The position numbers were made by a program, and so were the translations under genes. A stretch of 64,000 nt of DNA from Flavisolibacter nicotianae (GTDB lineage Bacteria > Bacteroidota > Bacteroidia > Chitinophagales > Chitinophagaceae): assembly GCF_003628535.1 (NCBI RefSeq), contig NZ_RBCI01000001.1, positions 620,001 to 684,000 of the forward strand. The letters run 5' to 3'. The notes under the pieces were generated by a model. It was not told the origin of the DNA, made no database searches, and worked only from the letters and a program-made list of their open reading frames with translations. Position 1 is the stretch's first letter. Each line of letters begins with the position of its first letter. Below, one piece after another: positions 53,029-61,408 of the stretch.

Positions 53029-53121
53029 CACAGATTCCACTAGTTATTTTTTCGGCTACACAGTTTGATGATTCAACAGATTGAAAGGCCGTGCAACCGC
53101 TTCTTTTCCCATCAATCCGGG

Positions 53122-54048
53122 TTAGTTTTTACTTGCCAGCAATGCCAAAAGCACGATTGGCAGGTAGATATAGCTGCTAAACATCACTCTTCGTGCCGCT
53201 TTAGCATTCATTTCCTTGTAAAGCCGTACGCACTGTGCGATCAGAAAGAAATTCGCCAGCATCACAATGACCAGGCAAACCAGGCCCTTGGTGCTTTGGT
53301 ATTCCGTCATGCCGATGAAATACGGTAACACACACACCGGGATCAGGAGCACTGCATACATCACGGTTTGAATGGCCGTGAATTTCGTTGGCCCTTTTTC
53401 TGCCGGTAGAAGGCGAAAGCCCGCACCCGAATAGTCTTTGTGTGCAATCCAGGCAATTGCCCAGAAGTGCGGAAACTGCCAAAGAAACTGGATCAGGAAA
53501 AGTAGCCAACCTCCCCAGGCGTTGACATTGCTTTCAAAACCCATCACCGAGTCATTTCCGGCCGCCCAGCCAATGAGGCAGGGAAGAGCACCGGGAATGG
53601 CTCCTACCAGAACGGCAATTGCATTCACCTTTTTCAAGGGTGTGTATACAAAGGCGTAGAGAAACAGGCTGAAAGCGGCCAGCGCACCACTCAGGAAATT
53701 GAAGAAGTAGCTCAAAATCGCCACCCCGGCAACACCGGTGATCACGGCAAACGCCCATCCCTGCGTTTCACTCAGTCTGCCTGAAGCAACCGGTCGCGTA
53801 GACGTTCGCTTCATCATCCTGTCTGTCTCCTTTTCCACGGTCTGGTTGATCGCATTGGCACTGCCTGCCACAAGGAAACCTCCAATAAATAAAAGAACAA
53901 TCATCAGCCCATCATACTGGACCACTTTGGGTGCCAGCAGATAGCAAATCACACTTGAAAAAACCACCATGATCGTCAGCGATGGTTTTGTCAACTGGAT
54001 GTAATCTTTCAATTGTGCTTTCGCACTGTTGTTCGCTCCGGTTTCCAA
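53122..54048 (-). CDS. ctaB: Protoheme IX farnesyltransferase (heme O synthase)
   Basis: UbiA-superfamily prenyltransferase that adds a farnesyl group to heme B for the oxidase; integral membrane with about eight segments. The two metal-diphosphate motifs are NAINQTVEKETDRMMKRT (about 75-95, NxxxDxxxD-like) and HFWAIAWIAHKDYSGAG (about 215), and TSTRPVASGRL is typical. There is no ATG near the start. TTG at 54078 gives 318 residues, but a perfect -7 box overlaps it, so I prefer the TTG at 54048 (308 residues). It sits within the oxidase operon. Confidence 0.92.
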   Translation of the reverse strand: METGANNSAKAQLKDYIQLTKPSLTIMVVFSSVICYLLAPKVVQYDGLMIVLLFIGGFLVAGSANAINQTVEKETDRMMKRTSTRPVASGRLSETQGWAFAVITGVAGVAILSYFFNFLSGALAAFSLFLYAFVYTPLKKVNAIAVLVGAIPGALPCLIGWAAGNDSVMGFESNVNAWGGWLLFLIQFLWQFPHFWAIAWIAHKDYSGAGFRLLPAEKGPTKFTAIQTVMYAVLLIPVCVLPYFIGMTEYQSTKGLVCLVIVMLANFFLIAQCVRLYKEMNAKAARRVMFSSYIYLPIVLLALLASKN

Positions 54049-54075
54049 TGTTTTTTTATTAGATGCCTTTGCAAA

Positions 54076-54083
54076 CAAAACTA
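54076..54083 (-). promoter_or_regulatory. -7-like element before ctaB
   Basis: Minus-strand TAGTTTTG, exact TAnnTTTG match in the 68-98 base gap between ctaD and ctaB. It could give extra transcription of ctaB and the cox III genes, and it bears on the ctaB start choice. Confidence 0.4.
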
Positions 54084-54146
54084 TCTCAAATAACTTTTAT
54101 TTGCCCGCAGCGATGCCTTTCGCATCCTGCTCAACGGCTAATTGAC

Positions 54147-55970
54147 TCAATGCTTTGATTCGTTCGCGCCAATGGGTTCTGTTTGCGGAATAAAATCACG
54201 GCCATCTTTTCCATAATCGTATGGCCAGCGATGAACTTCCGGAATTTCACCAGCCCAGTTTCCGTGACCCGGGTGGATTGGTGTGGTCCATTCCAGCGAA
54301 GCCGAATTCCATGGGTTTTGCGTACGCAATTTTCTTCCCTTGAACATGGAGTAGAAGAAATTGAACACAAACATCAGGTTCACAGCAAACACGATGATCG
54401 TTACCACGGAGATCATCTGGTTCAGGCTGTTGAACTGGTTAAAGCTTTTCCAGATGCTAAAATCCAGGTAGCGGCGCGGAACACCTGCCAGTCCCATGTA
54501 GTGCATGGGCCAGAAGATCAGGTAAGCACCGGCCAAGGTCACCCAGAAATGGATATAACCCAGCGTGTTGTTCAGGTAGCGGCCAAACATTTTCGGGAAC
54601 CAGTGGTAAACACCGGCAAACATGCCGAAGAAGGCCGACACACCCATTACAATATGGAAGTGTGCAATAACAAAATACGTATCGTGAACGTGGATGTCGA
54701 TCGTAGAGTTACCGAGCCAGATACCGGTTAAGCCACCGGAGATAAACAGGCTCACAAATCCGATAGAGAACAACATAGCCGGTGTGAAGCGGATGTTGCC
54801 CCGCCAGATCGTCGTGATCCAGTTGAACACTTTGATAGCCGATGGAATGGCGATCAACAGCGTTAGCAAAACGAACACGGATCCCATGAACGGGTTCATA
54901 CCCGATACAAACATGTGGTGCGCCCAAACCAGGAAGGCCAGCACGCAGATGGCAAACAAAGAACCCACCATCGCCATATAACCGAAGATCGGTTTGCGGC
55001 TGTTCACACTCATGATTTCGGACACCATACCCATGGCGGGCAGGATGATAATGTATACCTCGGGGTGACCCAGGAACCAGAACAGGTGCTGGTAAAGAAT
55101 AGGACTACCGCCTTCGTTGGGCAGCGCCTGGCCAGCAGTATAGATATCGCTCAGGTAGAAAGACGTTCCAAGGTTACGATCGAACAGGAGCAGGATAAAA
55201 CCAGACAGCAGTACCGGGAAAGAAAGGATACCGAGGATCGCGGTAAAGAACAGGCCCCAGATCGTCAGCGGCATGCGTGTCATGCTCATCCCTTTTGTAC
55301 GCATGTTCAGGATCGTAGCCACGTAGTTCAAACCGCCCAGCAGCGATGACACAACGAACAGGGCCATCGACGTAATCCACAAATCGGTACCGATACGGGA
55401 ACCCAGGTTAGCTTGTCCCAGTGCGCTCAGCGGTGGATACATCGTCCATCCGCCCGATGCGGGACCAGTTGAGACAAACAGGGAAGACATCATCACCACG
55501 CTGGCCAGGAAGAAGAACCAGTACGACAACATGTTCATAAACGGAGACGCCATGTCACGGGCTCCCACCTGCAGGGGAATGAGCAGGTTTGCAAACGTAC
55601 CGCTCAGACCTGCCGTCAATACAAAGAATACCAGGATGGTTCCGTGCATCGTGATCAGGGCATAATAAAATTCAGGTGCAATGCGGCCGCCTTTTGCCCA
55701 TTTGCCAAAAAAGGTTTCAAGAATCGGGAAGGATTCATCCGGAAAACCCAATTGCAAACGGAACAGAACGGAAAACAAGGCACCAATAATGGCCCAGATC
55801 ATACCGGTGATCAAAAACTGTTTAGCGATCGTTTTGTGATCCTGGCTGAAAATATATTTGGTGATAAACGTTTCCTTGTGATGATGATGGCCATCATGAC
55901 CATTCCCGTTGTGGTGAACATCATGTGTCACCGCCCCTTCCTGCACATGTGATTGAGATTCGTTGTTCAT
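54147..55970 (-). CDS. ctaD: Cytochrome c oxidase subunit I
   Basis: Catalytic subunit of the aa3 oxidase, 607 residues and 12 or more membrane helices; reduces oxygen and pumps protons. Present are the low-spin heme His region ALITMHGTILVFF (about 105), the Cu_B His-Tyr pair in WFLGHPEVYIIILP (about 297), the HH in WAHHMFVSG (about 349) and the high-spin heme region TYFVIAHFHIVMGV (about 430). A His-rich N-terminus (HDVHHNGNGHDGHHHHKE) may bind metal. It lies between ctaC and ctaB. Confidence 0.97.
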   Translation of the reverse strand: MNNESQSHVQEGAVTHDVHHNGNGHDGHHHHKETFITKYIFSQDHKTIAKQFLITGMIWAIIGALFSVLFRLQLGFPDESFPILETFFGKWAKGGRIAPEFYYALITMHGTILVFFVLTAGLSGTFANLLIPLQVGARDMASPFMNMLSYWFFFLASVVMMSSLFVSTGPASGGWTMYPPLSALGQANLGSRIGTDLWITSMALFVVSSLLGGLNYVATILNMRTKGMSMTRMPLTIWGLFFTAILGILSFPVLLSGFILLLFDRNLGTSFYLSDIYTAGQALPNEGGSPILYQHLFWFLGHPEVYIIILPAMGMVSEIMSVNSRKPIFGYMAMVGSLFAICVLAFLVWAHHMFVSGMNPFMGSVFVLLTLLIAIPSAIKVFNWITTIWRGNIRFTPAMLFSIGFVSLFISGGLTGIWLGNSTIDIHVHDTYFVIAHFHIVMGVSAFFGMFAGVYHWFPKMFGRYLNNTLGYIHFWVTLAGAYLIFWPMHYMGLAGVPRRYLDFSIWKSFNQFNSLNQMISVVTIIVFAVNLMFVFNFFYSMFKGRKLRTQNPWNSASLEWTTPIHPGHGNWAGEIPEVHRWPYDYGKDGRDFIPQTEPIGANESKH

Positions 55971-55996
55971 ATCAAATTCTTTTACGCTAAACTGGA

Positions 55997-57091
55997 TTAA
56001 TGTGTTTTCTGAGACGCTGCTGCACCCTGCACGGTGGTTGGCATGGCAGCCTTTGGCTTCGTTGTGTCGTTGGCTGGCACAGCCGTTGGAACAGCGGCTG
56101 GCGTTGCGGCCGGCGCGGCTTCGTTGGCCAGTGCGTATTGTGCCTTTTGCTTGGCCATGTACTCATCGTATTCGGCCTGCGATTCAACAACAACTGTACC
56201 TCTCATACTAAAGTGACCTTTTCCGCACATCTGGTCGCAAGAGATTTCATACACAAATTCATCGCCGTATTTCTGCTTCATCTGCTTGGTCGTGAACTTC
56301 GGCGTAAACCACATGGTTGTTGGCGTACCTGGTACGGCATCCATTTTCATGCGGAAGTGCGGCAGACCCACGTCATGGATGACATCCTTTGAATAGATAA
56401 CCAGCTTGACCGGCTTGTTCACCACAAGGTGCAGATCCTGGCTGGTTACGATGTCATCCTGGTTGGCAGGGTCGGCCCATACCTGACCCAATGGATTATT
56501 CTTCATCGGATCGATTTCTTTGTAATAACGTTTACCCAATTTGCCATCGGCTCCCGGATAACGGAATTCCCATTTGAACTGGCTGCCGGTTACTTCCACG
56601 GTCTGCGCATTGGCAGGCGCTTCGCCGGTAATCTCGAACCAGTAGTAGAGACCAAATCCAACGAGCACGGTCAGCGTGATGGCGGGAATAACTGTCCAGA
56701 TCAGCTCCAGCTTGTTGTTGTGGGGATAGAAATACGCCTTCTGTCCTTCTTTCTCCTGGTATTTATAGGCAAAGTAGAAGAGAGCCACCTGGGTGATCAC
56801 AAATACGACAAAGGTGATGGCGAGGGTGATGTACAGCATCGTGTCGATGCGTACGCCATGATCGGATGCCGGCTCACCCAGGATCTTGTCTTTCAGTGTA
56901 TGGTTGCAATACCATACGCCAAACAGACCCACGATTAAAAAAGCGAGAAGCATAAAACCATTGATGCGGTTCGATTCTTTGCGGTTTCTTTCTTCTCCTC
57001 GTAAGATGGCAACGTACTCGCTGGCCTTCGCGATCTGGAAAACGATCAGAAAGCCTAAAATAAATGCGACTATAATCCAGGTAGATGACAT
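55997..57091 (-). CDS. ctaC: Cytochrome c oxidase subunit II
   Basis: Electron-entry subunit, 364 residues. It has three N-terminal hydrophobic segments (one more than usual: WIIVAFILGFLIVFQIA, MLLAFLIVGLFGVWYC, then the standard pair near 90 and 130), and a cupredoxin domain with the CuA ligands in HDVGLPHF (about 253) and CDQMCGKGHFSM (about 294-305). There is no C-terminal cytochrome c domain, so the enzyme is aa3 rather than caa3. The last 45 residues are Ala/Pro/Thr-rich (EAAPAATPAAVPTAVPAND). It follows actF by 79 bases. Confidence 0.95.
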   Translation of the reverse strand: MSSTWIIVAFILGFLIVFQIAKASEYVAILRGEERNRKESNRINGFMLLAFLIVGLFGVWYCNHTLKDKILGEPASDHGVRIDTMLYITLAITFVVFVITQVALFYFAYKYQEKEGQKAYFYPHNNKLELIWTVIPAITLTVLVGFGLYYWFEITGEAPANAQTVEVTGSQFKWEFRYPGADGKLGKRYYKEIDPMKNNPLGQVWADPANQDDIVTSQDLHLVVNKPVKLVIYSKDVIHDVGLPHFRMKMDAVPGTPTTMWFTPKFTTKQMKQKYGDEFVYEISCDQMCGKGHFSMRGTVVVESQAEYDEYMAKQKAQYALANEAAPAATPAAVPTAVPANDTTKPKAAMPTTVQGAAASQKTH

Positions 57092-57170
57092 ACTTTCTTT
57101 AATTATTGGTCACAAGGCAAAATTCCTTCAGAATACGCCTCATATCAGTTGATTCAAACAAACTTTCACA

Positions 57171-58415
57171 TTACGTGTGATGAATGATACTTTCCTTCAG
57201 GAACGGGTGGTTTTTGGCCACCAGCGAGTTCTTGGCAAGCGCACGGCCAGTCACAAACATGATCAGGCCCACAAAACCAAGACCGATACCAATGTCAGGA
57301 AGCATATTCGGAACATACGTTTGTTTTGTTTCCGGGTTCATCACCGCTGTCGGCATTACCATCTGGTAAAAGTCCAGCCAGTGACCAAAGATCACCAGTA
57401 CGGCCATCATGGTGATGGTGCCATAGTTGCGCTTGGATGAACGTTTCATCAGCAACAGCAGCGGTGCCAGGAAGTTGATGATCAGGTTCAGGAAAAAGAT
57501 TGCACGGTACGGACCCTGCAAGCGGGGCTTGAAATAAATGGTTTCTTCCGGGATGTTGGCGTACCAGATCAGCATGAACTGCGAGAACCACAGGTAGGTC
57601 CAGAAGATCGAGAAGGCAAAAATGAATTTACCCAGGTCGTGCAGGTGTTCCTTCGTGGTCAGTTCCAGGTAGCCATTGTTCTTCAGGTAAACCACGAACA
57701 GCGTGATCAGTGAAAGAGCCGAAACCCAGGAAGAAGCAAAGGTGTACCAGCTATACATTGTAGAGTACCAGTGCGCATCGATGCTCATGAGCCAGAACCA
57801 GGGAATGGACGACAAGACGGTCAGGGCAAACAAAACAGCATACACGGCAGCCCATACGGTGTTGTTCCAGATATAACGCTTTCCCTCTTCCACACTCAGT
57901 GGTTTGTTGTCGATTTCCGTCGACAACGTACGAAGCTTTTTACCCAACCACGACCATCCAACGATGGTGATGATCGTCCATACGGCAAAAAACGTTTTGT
58001 TCAAAAAGCCGGCTTTGTGCTCGATACCCGGGTCATGTGCAGCTTCGGGACTGGCCCAATGATAAATGGCATGATTGCCACCGAAAACCAGCGCCAACAA
58101 CACGATGCCGGCAATGCCGCCCAGGAAGGGAACGCAGGCTGCAATGGCTTCGGGAACACGGCGAAATGACATTTGCCAGCCGCCCCAGGCAAGCGTTGTA
58201 GCGGCGATAAAAAAGATGCAACCATTTGTAACCATCAGAAAGAAAACGCTGTTCTGCAGAATGGATGCCCAGAAACGGGCAGCCACATGCTCATCGCTGC
58301 TTGTGCCATGGGTGATGAATAAAATGATCAACGACAGCACACCAATGGCCATCAACACAAGCGAGAAGGTGTTGTATCGTTTCGGTACTACAAATTGCTC
58401 TTTTAAAGTGGTCAT
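57171..58415 (-). CDS. actF: Alternative complex III subunit ActF
   Basis: A 414-residue NrfD-like membrane subunit of the quinol:cytochrome c/oxidase oxidoreductase, with about ten helices. TLAWGGWQMSFRRVPEAIAA (about 73), HWASPEAAHDPGIEHKAGF (about 117-136), SIPWFWLMSIDAHWYSTMYS (about 205-224) and KWTYLWFSQFMLIWYANIPE-like residues near 275 are typical. In the known Flavobacterium structure, ActC and ActF are paralogues and form the membrane core; the same holds here by gene order. It is followed by ctaC, agreeing with an ACIII-oxidase supercomplex. Confidence 0.93.
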   Translation of the reverse strand: MTTLKEQFVVPKRYNTFSLVLMAIGVLSLIILFITHGTSSDEHVAARFWASILQNSVFFLMVTNGCIFFIAATTLAWGGWQMSFRRVPEAIAACVPFLGGIAGIVLLALVFGGNHAIYHWASPEAAHDPGIEHKAGFLNKTFFAVWTIITIVGWSWLGKKLRTLSTEIDNKPLSVEEGKRYIWNNTVWAAVYAVLFALTVLSSIPWFWLMSIDAHWYSTMYSWYTFASSWVSALSLITLFVVYLKNNGYLELTTKEHLHDLGKFIFAFSIFWTYLWFSQFMLIWYANIPEETIYFKPRLQGPYRAIFFLNLIINFLAPLLLLMKRSSKRNYGTITMMAVLVIFGHWLDFYQMVMPTAVMNPETKQTYVPNMLPDIGIGLGFVGLIMFVTGRALAKNSLVAKNHPFLKESIIHHT

Positions 58416-58444
58416 TACGCTCTTTCTTTTATTCTGTGTTCGAA

Positions 58445-59128
58445 TTAAGGTTGTGTTTTACCGCCGGTTGTTGCAGTGGCAGCAGCCGGTGCATTTTGCG
58501 TGGCTTTACCGGTTGAGTCAGACGTGCTGGCCCCGCCCTGTTTGCTACGGATATAGCTGACGACCATCCAGCGCTGCTCGGGACGAAGTTGGGAAGCATA
58601 GCTACCCATTGCATTCTTACCATAGGTGATGGTATAGAAGATCGAGCCGTCGCTCAATGCTTTTGCATATTCCCCATTCAATGGACGGGGAGCTGCCGGG
58701 TAAGGACCGTCGCCGCCTTTGTACAAGGGGCCGTTACCATCCAGCGCCGTGCCGTGGCAAATGCCGCAGTTGACCAGGTAAAGTCGCTCGGCTTCTTTCA
58801 TTTGCTCCGGCACTTTGGAAAGGCTGTCCAGCGGATTTTTCAGGCCGTTGGCTATTTTCAATCCGGCAGAGTCACCTGTCAAATGGGTTGGCAGCTCTTC
58901 ACCCCGTGCAACGGTTCCGGCAACGGTCAATGAAGTGTAACTGATCCCTCTTTTGCGAAGGCTGTCATATTCCCCGTTTACCATGTTGTAGCCATACGCT
59001 TCGTACGCACGGGAGTAATACATATCCGGCATGTAGGCATGACCAGGATCGTCGCCATGTGCGCCACCGCAGCTCCAAAGGCAAAGGCTCATCGAAAGAA
59101 CAGATGCAGCAAAAACTATTTTTTTCAT
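58445..59128 (-). CDS. actE: Alternative complex III cytochrome c subunit ActE
   Basis: A 227-residue lipoprotein (signal FAASVLSMSLCLWSC) with a single c-type heme site, LVNCGICHGTALDGNG (about 136-150), and a later Met in ITYGKNAMGSYASQL (about 175) as the probable axial ligand. It carries electrons out of ACIII to the oxidase. An Ala/Thr-rich tail ends the protein. It lies ten bases after actD and 29 bases before actF. Confidence 0.94.
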   Translation of the reverse strand: MKKIVFAASVLSMSLCLWSCGGAHGDDPGHAYMPDMYYSRAYEAYGYNMVNGEYDSLRKRGISYTSLTVAGTVARGEELPTHLTGDSAGLKIANGLKNPLDSLSKVPEQMKEAERLYLVNCGICHGTALDGNGPLYKGGDGPYPAAPRPLNGEYAKALSDGSIFYTITYGKNAMGSYASQLRPEQRWMVVSYIRSKQGGASTSDSTGKATQNAPAAATATTGGKTQP

Positions 59129-59138
59129 TCAGCGTTTA

Positions 59139-59735
59139 TTATGATTGTACAACGGGTTCTACGGGTTTGCCAAAAATTTCCGTGTCTTTGTCATAGCGGC
59201 CTATCCACCAGCCTGTTTCTTTGTATTGCGTGCTGACTTCAATTGCTCCCAGGTTACGTAAAAAGTCGGAAACCTCGCTGTCGTTCGTTTTCTCTGTACA
59301 CTCCACCGCCATCACAAACAGGTCGTCGGTGGCCCGTAAATGGAAATGGTCTTTTTTCACGAAGGGCGCCAGCTGGCAGAGATAGCAGAACGTCAGTACC
59401 ATGCCAACGGCCGAGAACAATACGGTCAACTCGAACATGATGGGAATCCAGGCGGGCAGGGAGAAATAGGGCTTTCCACCAATGTTCAGCGGCCAGTCGT
59501 ACGTCAGTGCCCACGTGATAAAACTAAAGGCTGTGGTTGTACCGGTAATACCATAGATAAAACCGGCGGTGTGCAGGCTCGTATCACGCAAACCCATCGC
59601 GGCATCTAGGCCGTGGATCGGCATAGGTGTATAGACATCGTGAATTTTATAGCCCGTTTTCCGCACATTTTTTACCGCAGGAAAAAGGGTCTTTTCATCA
59701 TCGAAACAAGCGACCACAAATTTTTTAACTGCCAT
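59139..59735 (-). CDS. actD: Alternative complex III subunit ActD (DUF3341)
   Basis: A 198-residue protein: a soluble N-terminal part (about 1-50) beginning KKFVVACFDDEKTLFPAVKN with YTPMPIHGLDAAMGL, then two membrane helices (about 60-85 and 100-125), and a C-terminal soluble part with FHLRATDDLFVMAVE. The function is structural as far as known. It is followed closely by actE and preceded by an inverted-repeat spacer after actC. Confidence 0.93.
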   Translation of the reverse strand: MAVKKFVVACFDDEKTLFPAVKNVRKTGYKIHDVYTPMPIHGLDAAMGLRDTSLHTAGFIYGITGTTTAFSFITWALTYDWPLNIGGKPYFSLPAWIPIMFELTVLFSAVGMVLTFCYLCQLAPFVKKDHFHLRATDDLFVMAVECTEKTNDSEVSDFLRNLGAIEVSTQYKETGWWIGRYDKDTEIFGKPVEPVVQS

Positions 59736-59740
59736 AGTTT

Positions 59741-59854
59741 AAGCTTTATGCTTTGAGCCGCAGGCAGCAAGCCGGCGAGCTCTGTTTTTTCTTTCCTGTT
59801 TATTTTCTCCGTTTCTGCGATGCTTGTAGCTTTTGCTAAAAGCGTGCAGCTTTT
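59741..59854. repeat. GCTTTA/GCTTGT word repeat between actC and actD
   Basis: The left arm 59741-59772 (AAGCTTTATGCTTTGAGCCG) and right arm 59819-59854 (GCTTGTAGCTTTTGCTAAAA) are built from AGCTTT-type words in opposite senses. It lies within the respiratory operon and would form a long imperfect hairpin in the mRNA. Confidence 0.65.
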
Positions 59855-61297
59855 CTAATGTGCATAGGTATGCGCAAACTCCTCCACTGATTCCTGTTCC
59901 ACTTCGCCCATTTCTTCTTTGTAGTTCTCACCACTCTTTTTCAGGATATGCTTGATCTCGGCAATCGCAATGACCGGGAAGAACTTGCTGAAAAGGAAGT
60001 AACAGGTAAAGAACAGTCCAAATGTTCCGATATAGAAACCAACTTCCCAGATCGTTGGTGTGTAGTACACACTCCAGGAAGAGGGCAGGTAATCGCGATA
60101 CAACGATGTAACGATGATCACAAAACGTTCGAACCACATACCGATGTTCACCAGGATCGACATAAAGAAGGTCACAACGATACTTCTTCTCATTTTTCTG
60201 AACCAGAAGATCTGCGGCGACAGTACGTTACAGCCCATCATCAGGTAATAGGCCCATCCGTATGGACTGGAGAGATCAACACGGTTGAAACGGAAGGCAA
60301 ACCACTCGTATTCTACGTGTGAATACCAGGCCATGAACAGTTCCGTCAGGTAAGCGATACCCACGATAGAACCGGTCAGCACAATAACCTTGTTCATGAC
60401 TTCGATGTGCTCGATCGTGATATAATCTTCCAGGTAAAGAACTTTTCTTGTTACCAGCAACAGGGTTTGCACCATGGCAAAACCGGAGAAGATGGCACCC
60501 GCTACGAAATAAGGCGGGAAGATGGTTGTGTGCCATCCGGGAATAACCGAGGTGGCAAAGTCAAAGGATACAATCGTGTGAACCGAAAGTACCAGTGGTG
60601 TTGCAAGGCCTGCCAGCACCAATGACAGTGCTTCGTGCCGCTGCCAGTGCTTGGTCGAACCTGTCCAGCCGAAGGAGGCCAGGCCGTAAAACATTTTCCG
60701 CCATTTTTCTTTTGCCCGGTCGCGAAGTGTTGCCAGGTCGGGCAGCAAACCGGAATACCAGAAAAGAAGCGATACGGTAAAATACGTGGAGATGGCAAAT
60801 ACGTCCCAGAGAAGCGGGGAGTTGAAGTTCACCCAAAGCGGGCCGCGGGTATTGGGATAAGGCAGGGTAAAGAAGGCATTCCAAACACGACCCATGTGGA
60901 AGATCGGGAACTGGCCGGCGCACATAACCGCGAAGATGGTCATCGCTTCAGCCGCACGGTTCACCCCCGTTCTCCATCCCTGGCGGAAGAGTAAAAGGAT
61001 CGCCGAGATCAGGGTTCCTGCGTGACCGATACCCACCCACCATACGAAGTTGGTGATGTCCCAGCCCCAACCCACTGTTTTATTCAGGTTCCACTGCCCG
61101 GTACCAAACCATACCTCGCGGGTAACAGAGATGACACCAAAAAGAAGACAGAGGACAGAAAGAATAAATCCCACCCACCAGGCTTTTGAGGGCCTGTTTT
61201 CCACCGGGCGGCAAATATCTTCTGTAACCTGATGATAGCCTTTCGCTCCATCGACCAGTGGTGGTCTAACCTGCGATTCGTATTTCATTACTGCCAT
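59855..61297 (-). CDS. actC: Alternative complex III quinol-binding subunit ActC
   Basis: A 480-residue NrfD/PsrC-type membrane subunit with about ten helices. It starts with the typical VRPPLVDGAKGYHQVTEDIC. Helix-linked motifs are WWVGIGHAGTLISAILLLFR (about 90), FPIFHMGRVWNAFFTLPYPN (about 133), STKHWQRHEALSLVLAGLAT (about 215), SFDFATSVIPGWHTTIFPPY (about 248) and EVGFYIGTFGLFFTCYFLF (about 425). It probably contains the quinol site next to the ActB iron-sulfur clusters. An in-frame Met three residues on is an alternative start. Confidence 0.95.
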   Translation of the reverse strand: MAVMKYESQVRPPLVDGAKGYHQVTEDICRPVENRPSKAWWVGFILSVLCLLFGVISVTREVWFGTGQWNLNKTVGWGWDITNFVWWVGIGHAGTLISAILLLFRQGWRTGVNRAAEAMTIFAVMCAGQFPIFHMGRVWNAFFTLPYPNTRGPLWVNFNSPLLWDVFAISTYFTVSLLFWYSGLLPDLATLRDRAKEKWRKMFYGLASFGWTGSTKHWQRHEALSLVLAGLATPLVLSVHTIVSFDFATSVIPGWHTTIFPPYFVAGAIFSGFAMVQTLLLVTRKVLYLEDYITIEHIEVMNKVIVLTGSIVGIAYLTELFMAWYSHVEYEWFAFRFNRVDLSSPYGWAYYLMMGCNVLSPQIFWFRKMRRSIVVTFFMSILVNIGMWFERFVIIVTSLYRDYLPSSWSVYYTPTIWEVGFYIGTFGLFFTCYFLFSKFFPVIAIAEIKHILKKSGENYKEEMGEVEQESVEEFAHTYAH

Positions 61298-61304
61298 AAG
61301 TGTA

Positions 61305-61403
61305 TGCTATGAGCTTTCAGCCTGTAGCTTCCAGCCTTTTCCTTAAAATACTTTTATTCTCTGTTCAGCTCTCAACCCAGCCGTTGACTGGAGGCTGAAA
61401 GCC
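61305..61403. repeat. AGCTTTCAGCC word repeat between actB and actC
   Basis: GCTATGAGCTTTCAGCCTGT on the left and GACTGGAGGCTGAAAGCC on the right pair through GGCTTTCAGCCT/AGGCTGAAAGC, with further AGCTTCCAGCC copies. It is the third such spacer in the respiratory operon. Confidence 0.7.
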
Positions 61404-61408
61404 GATTA

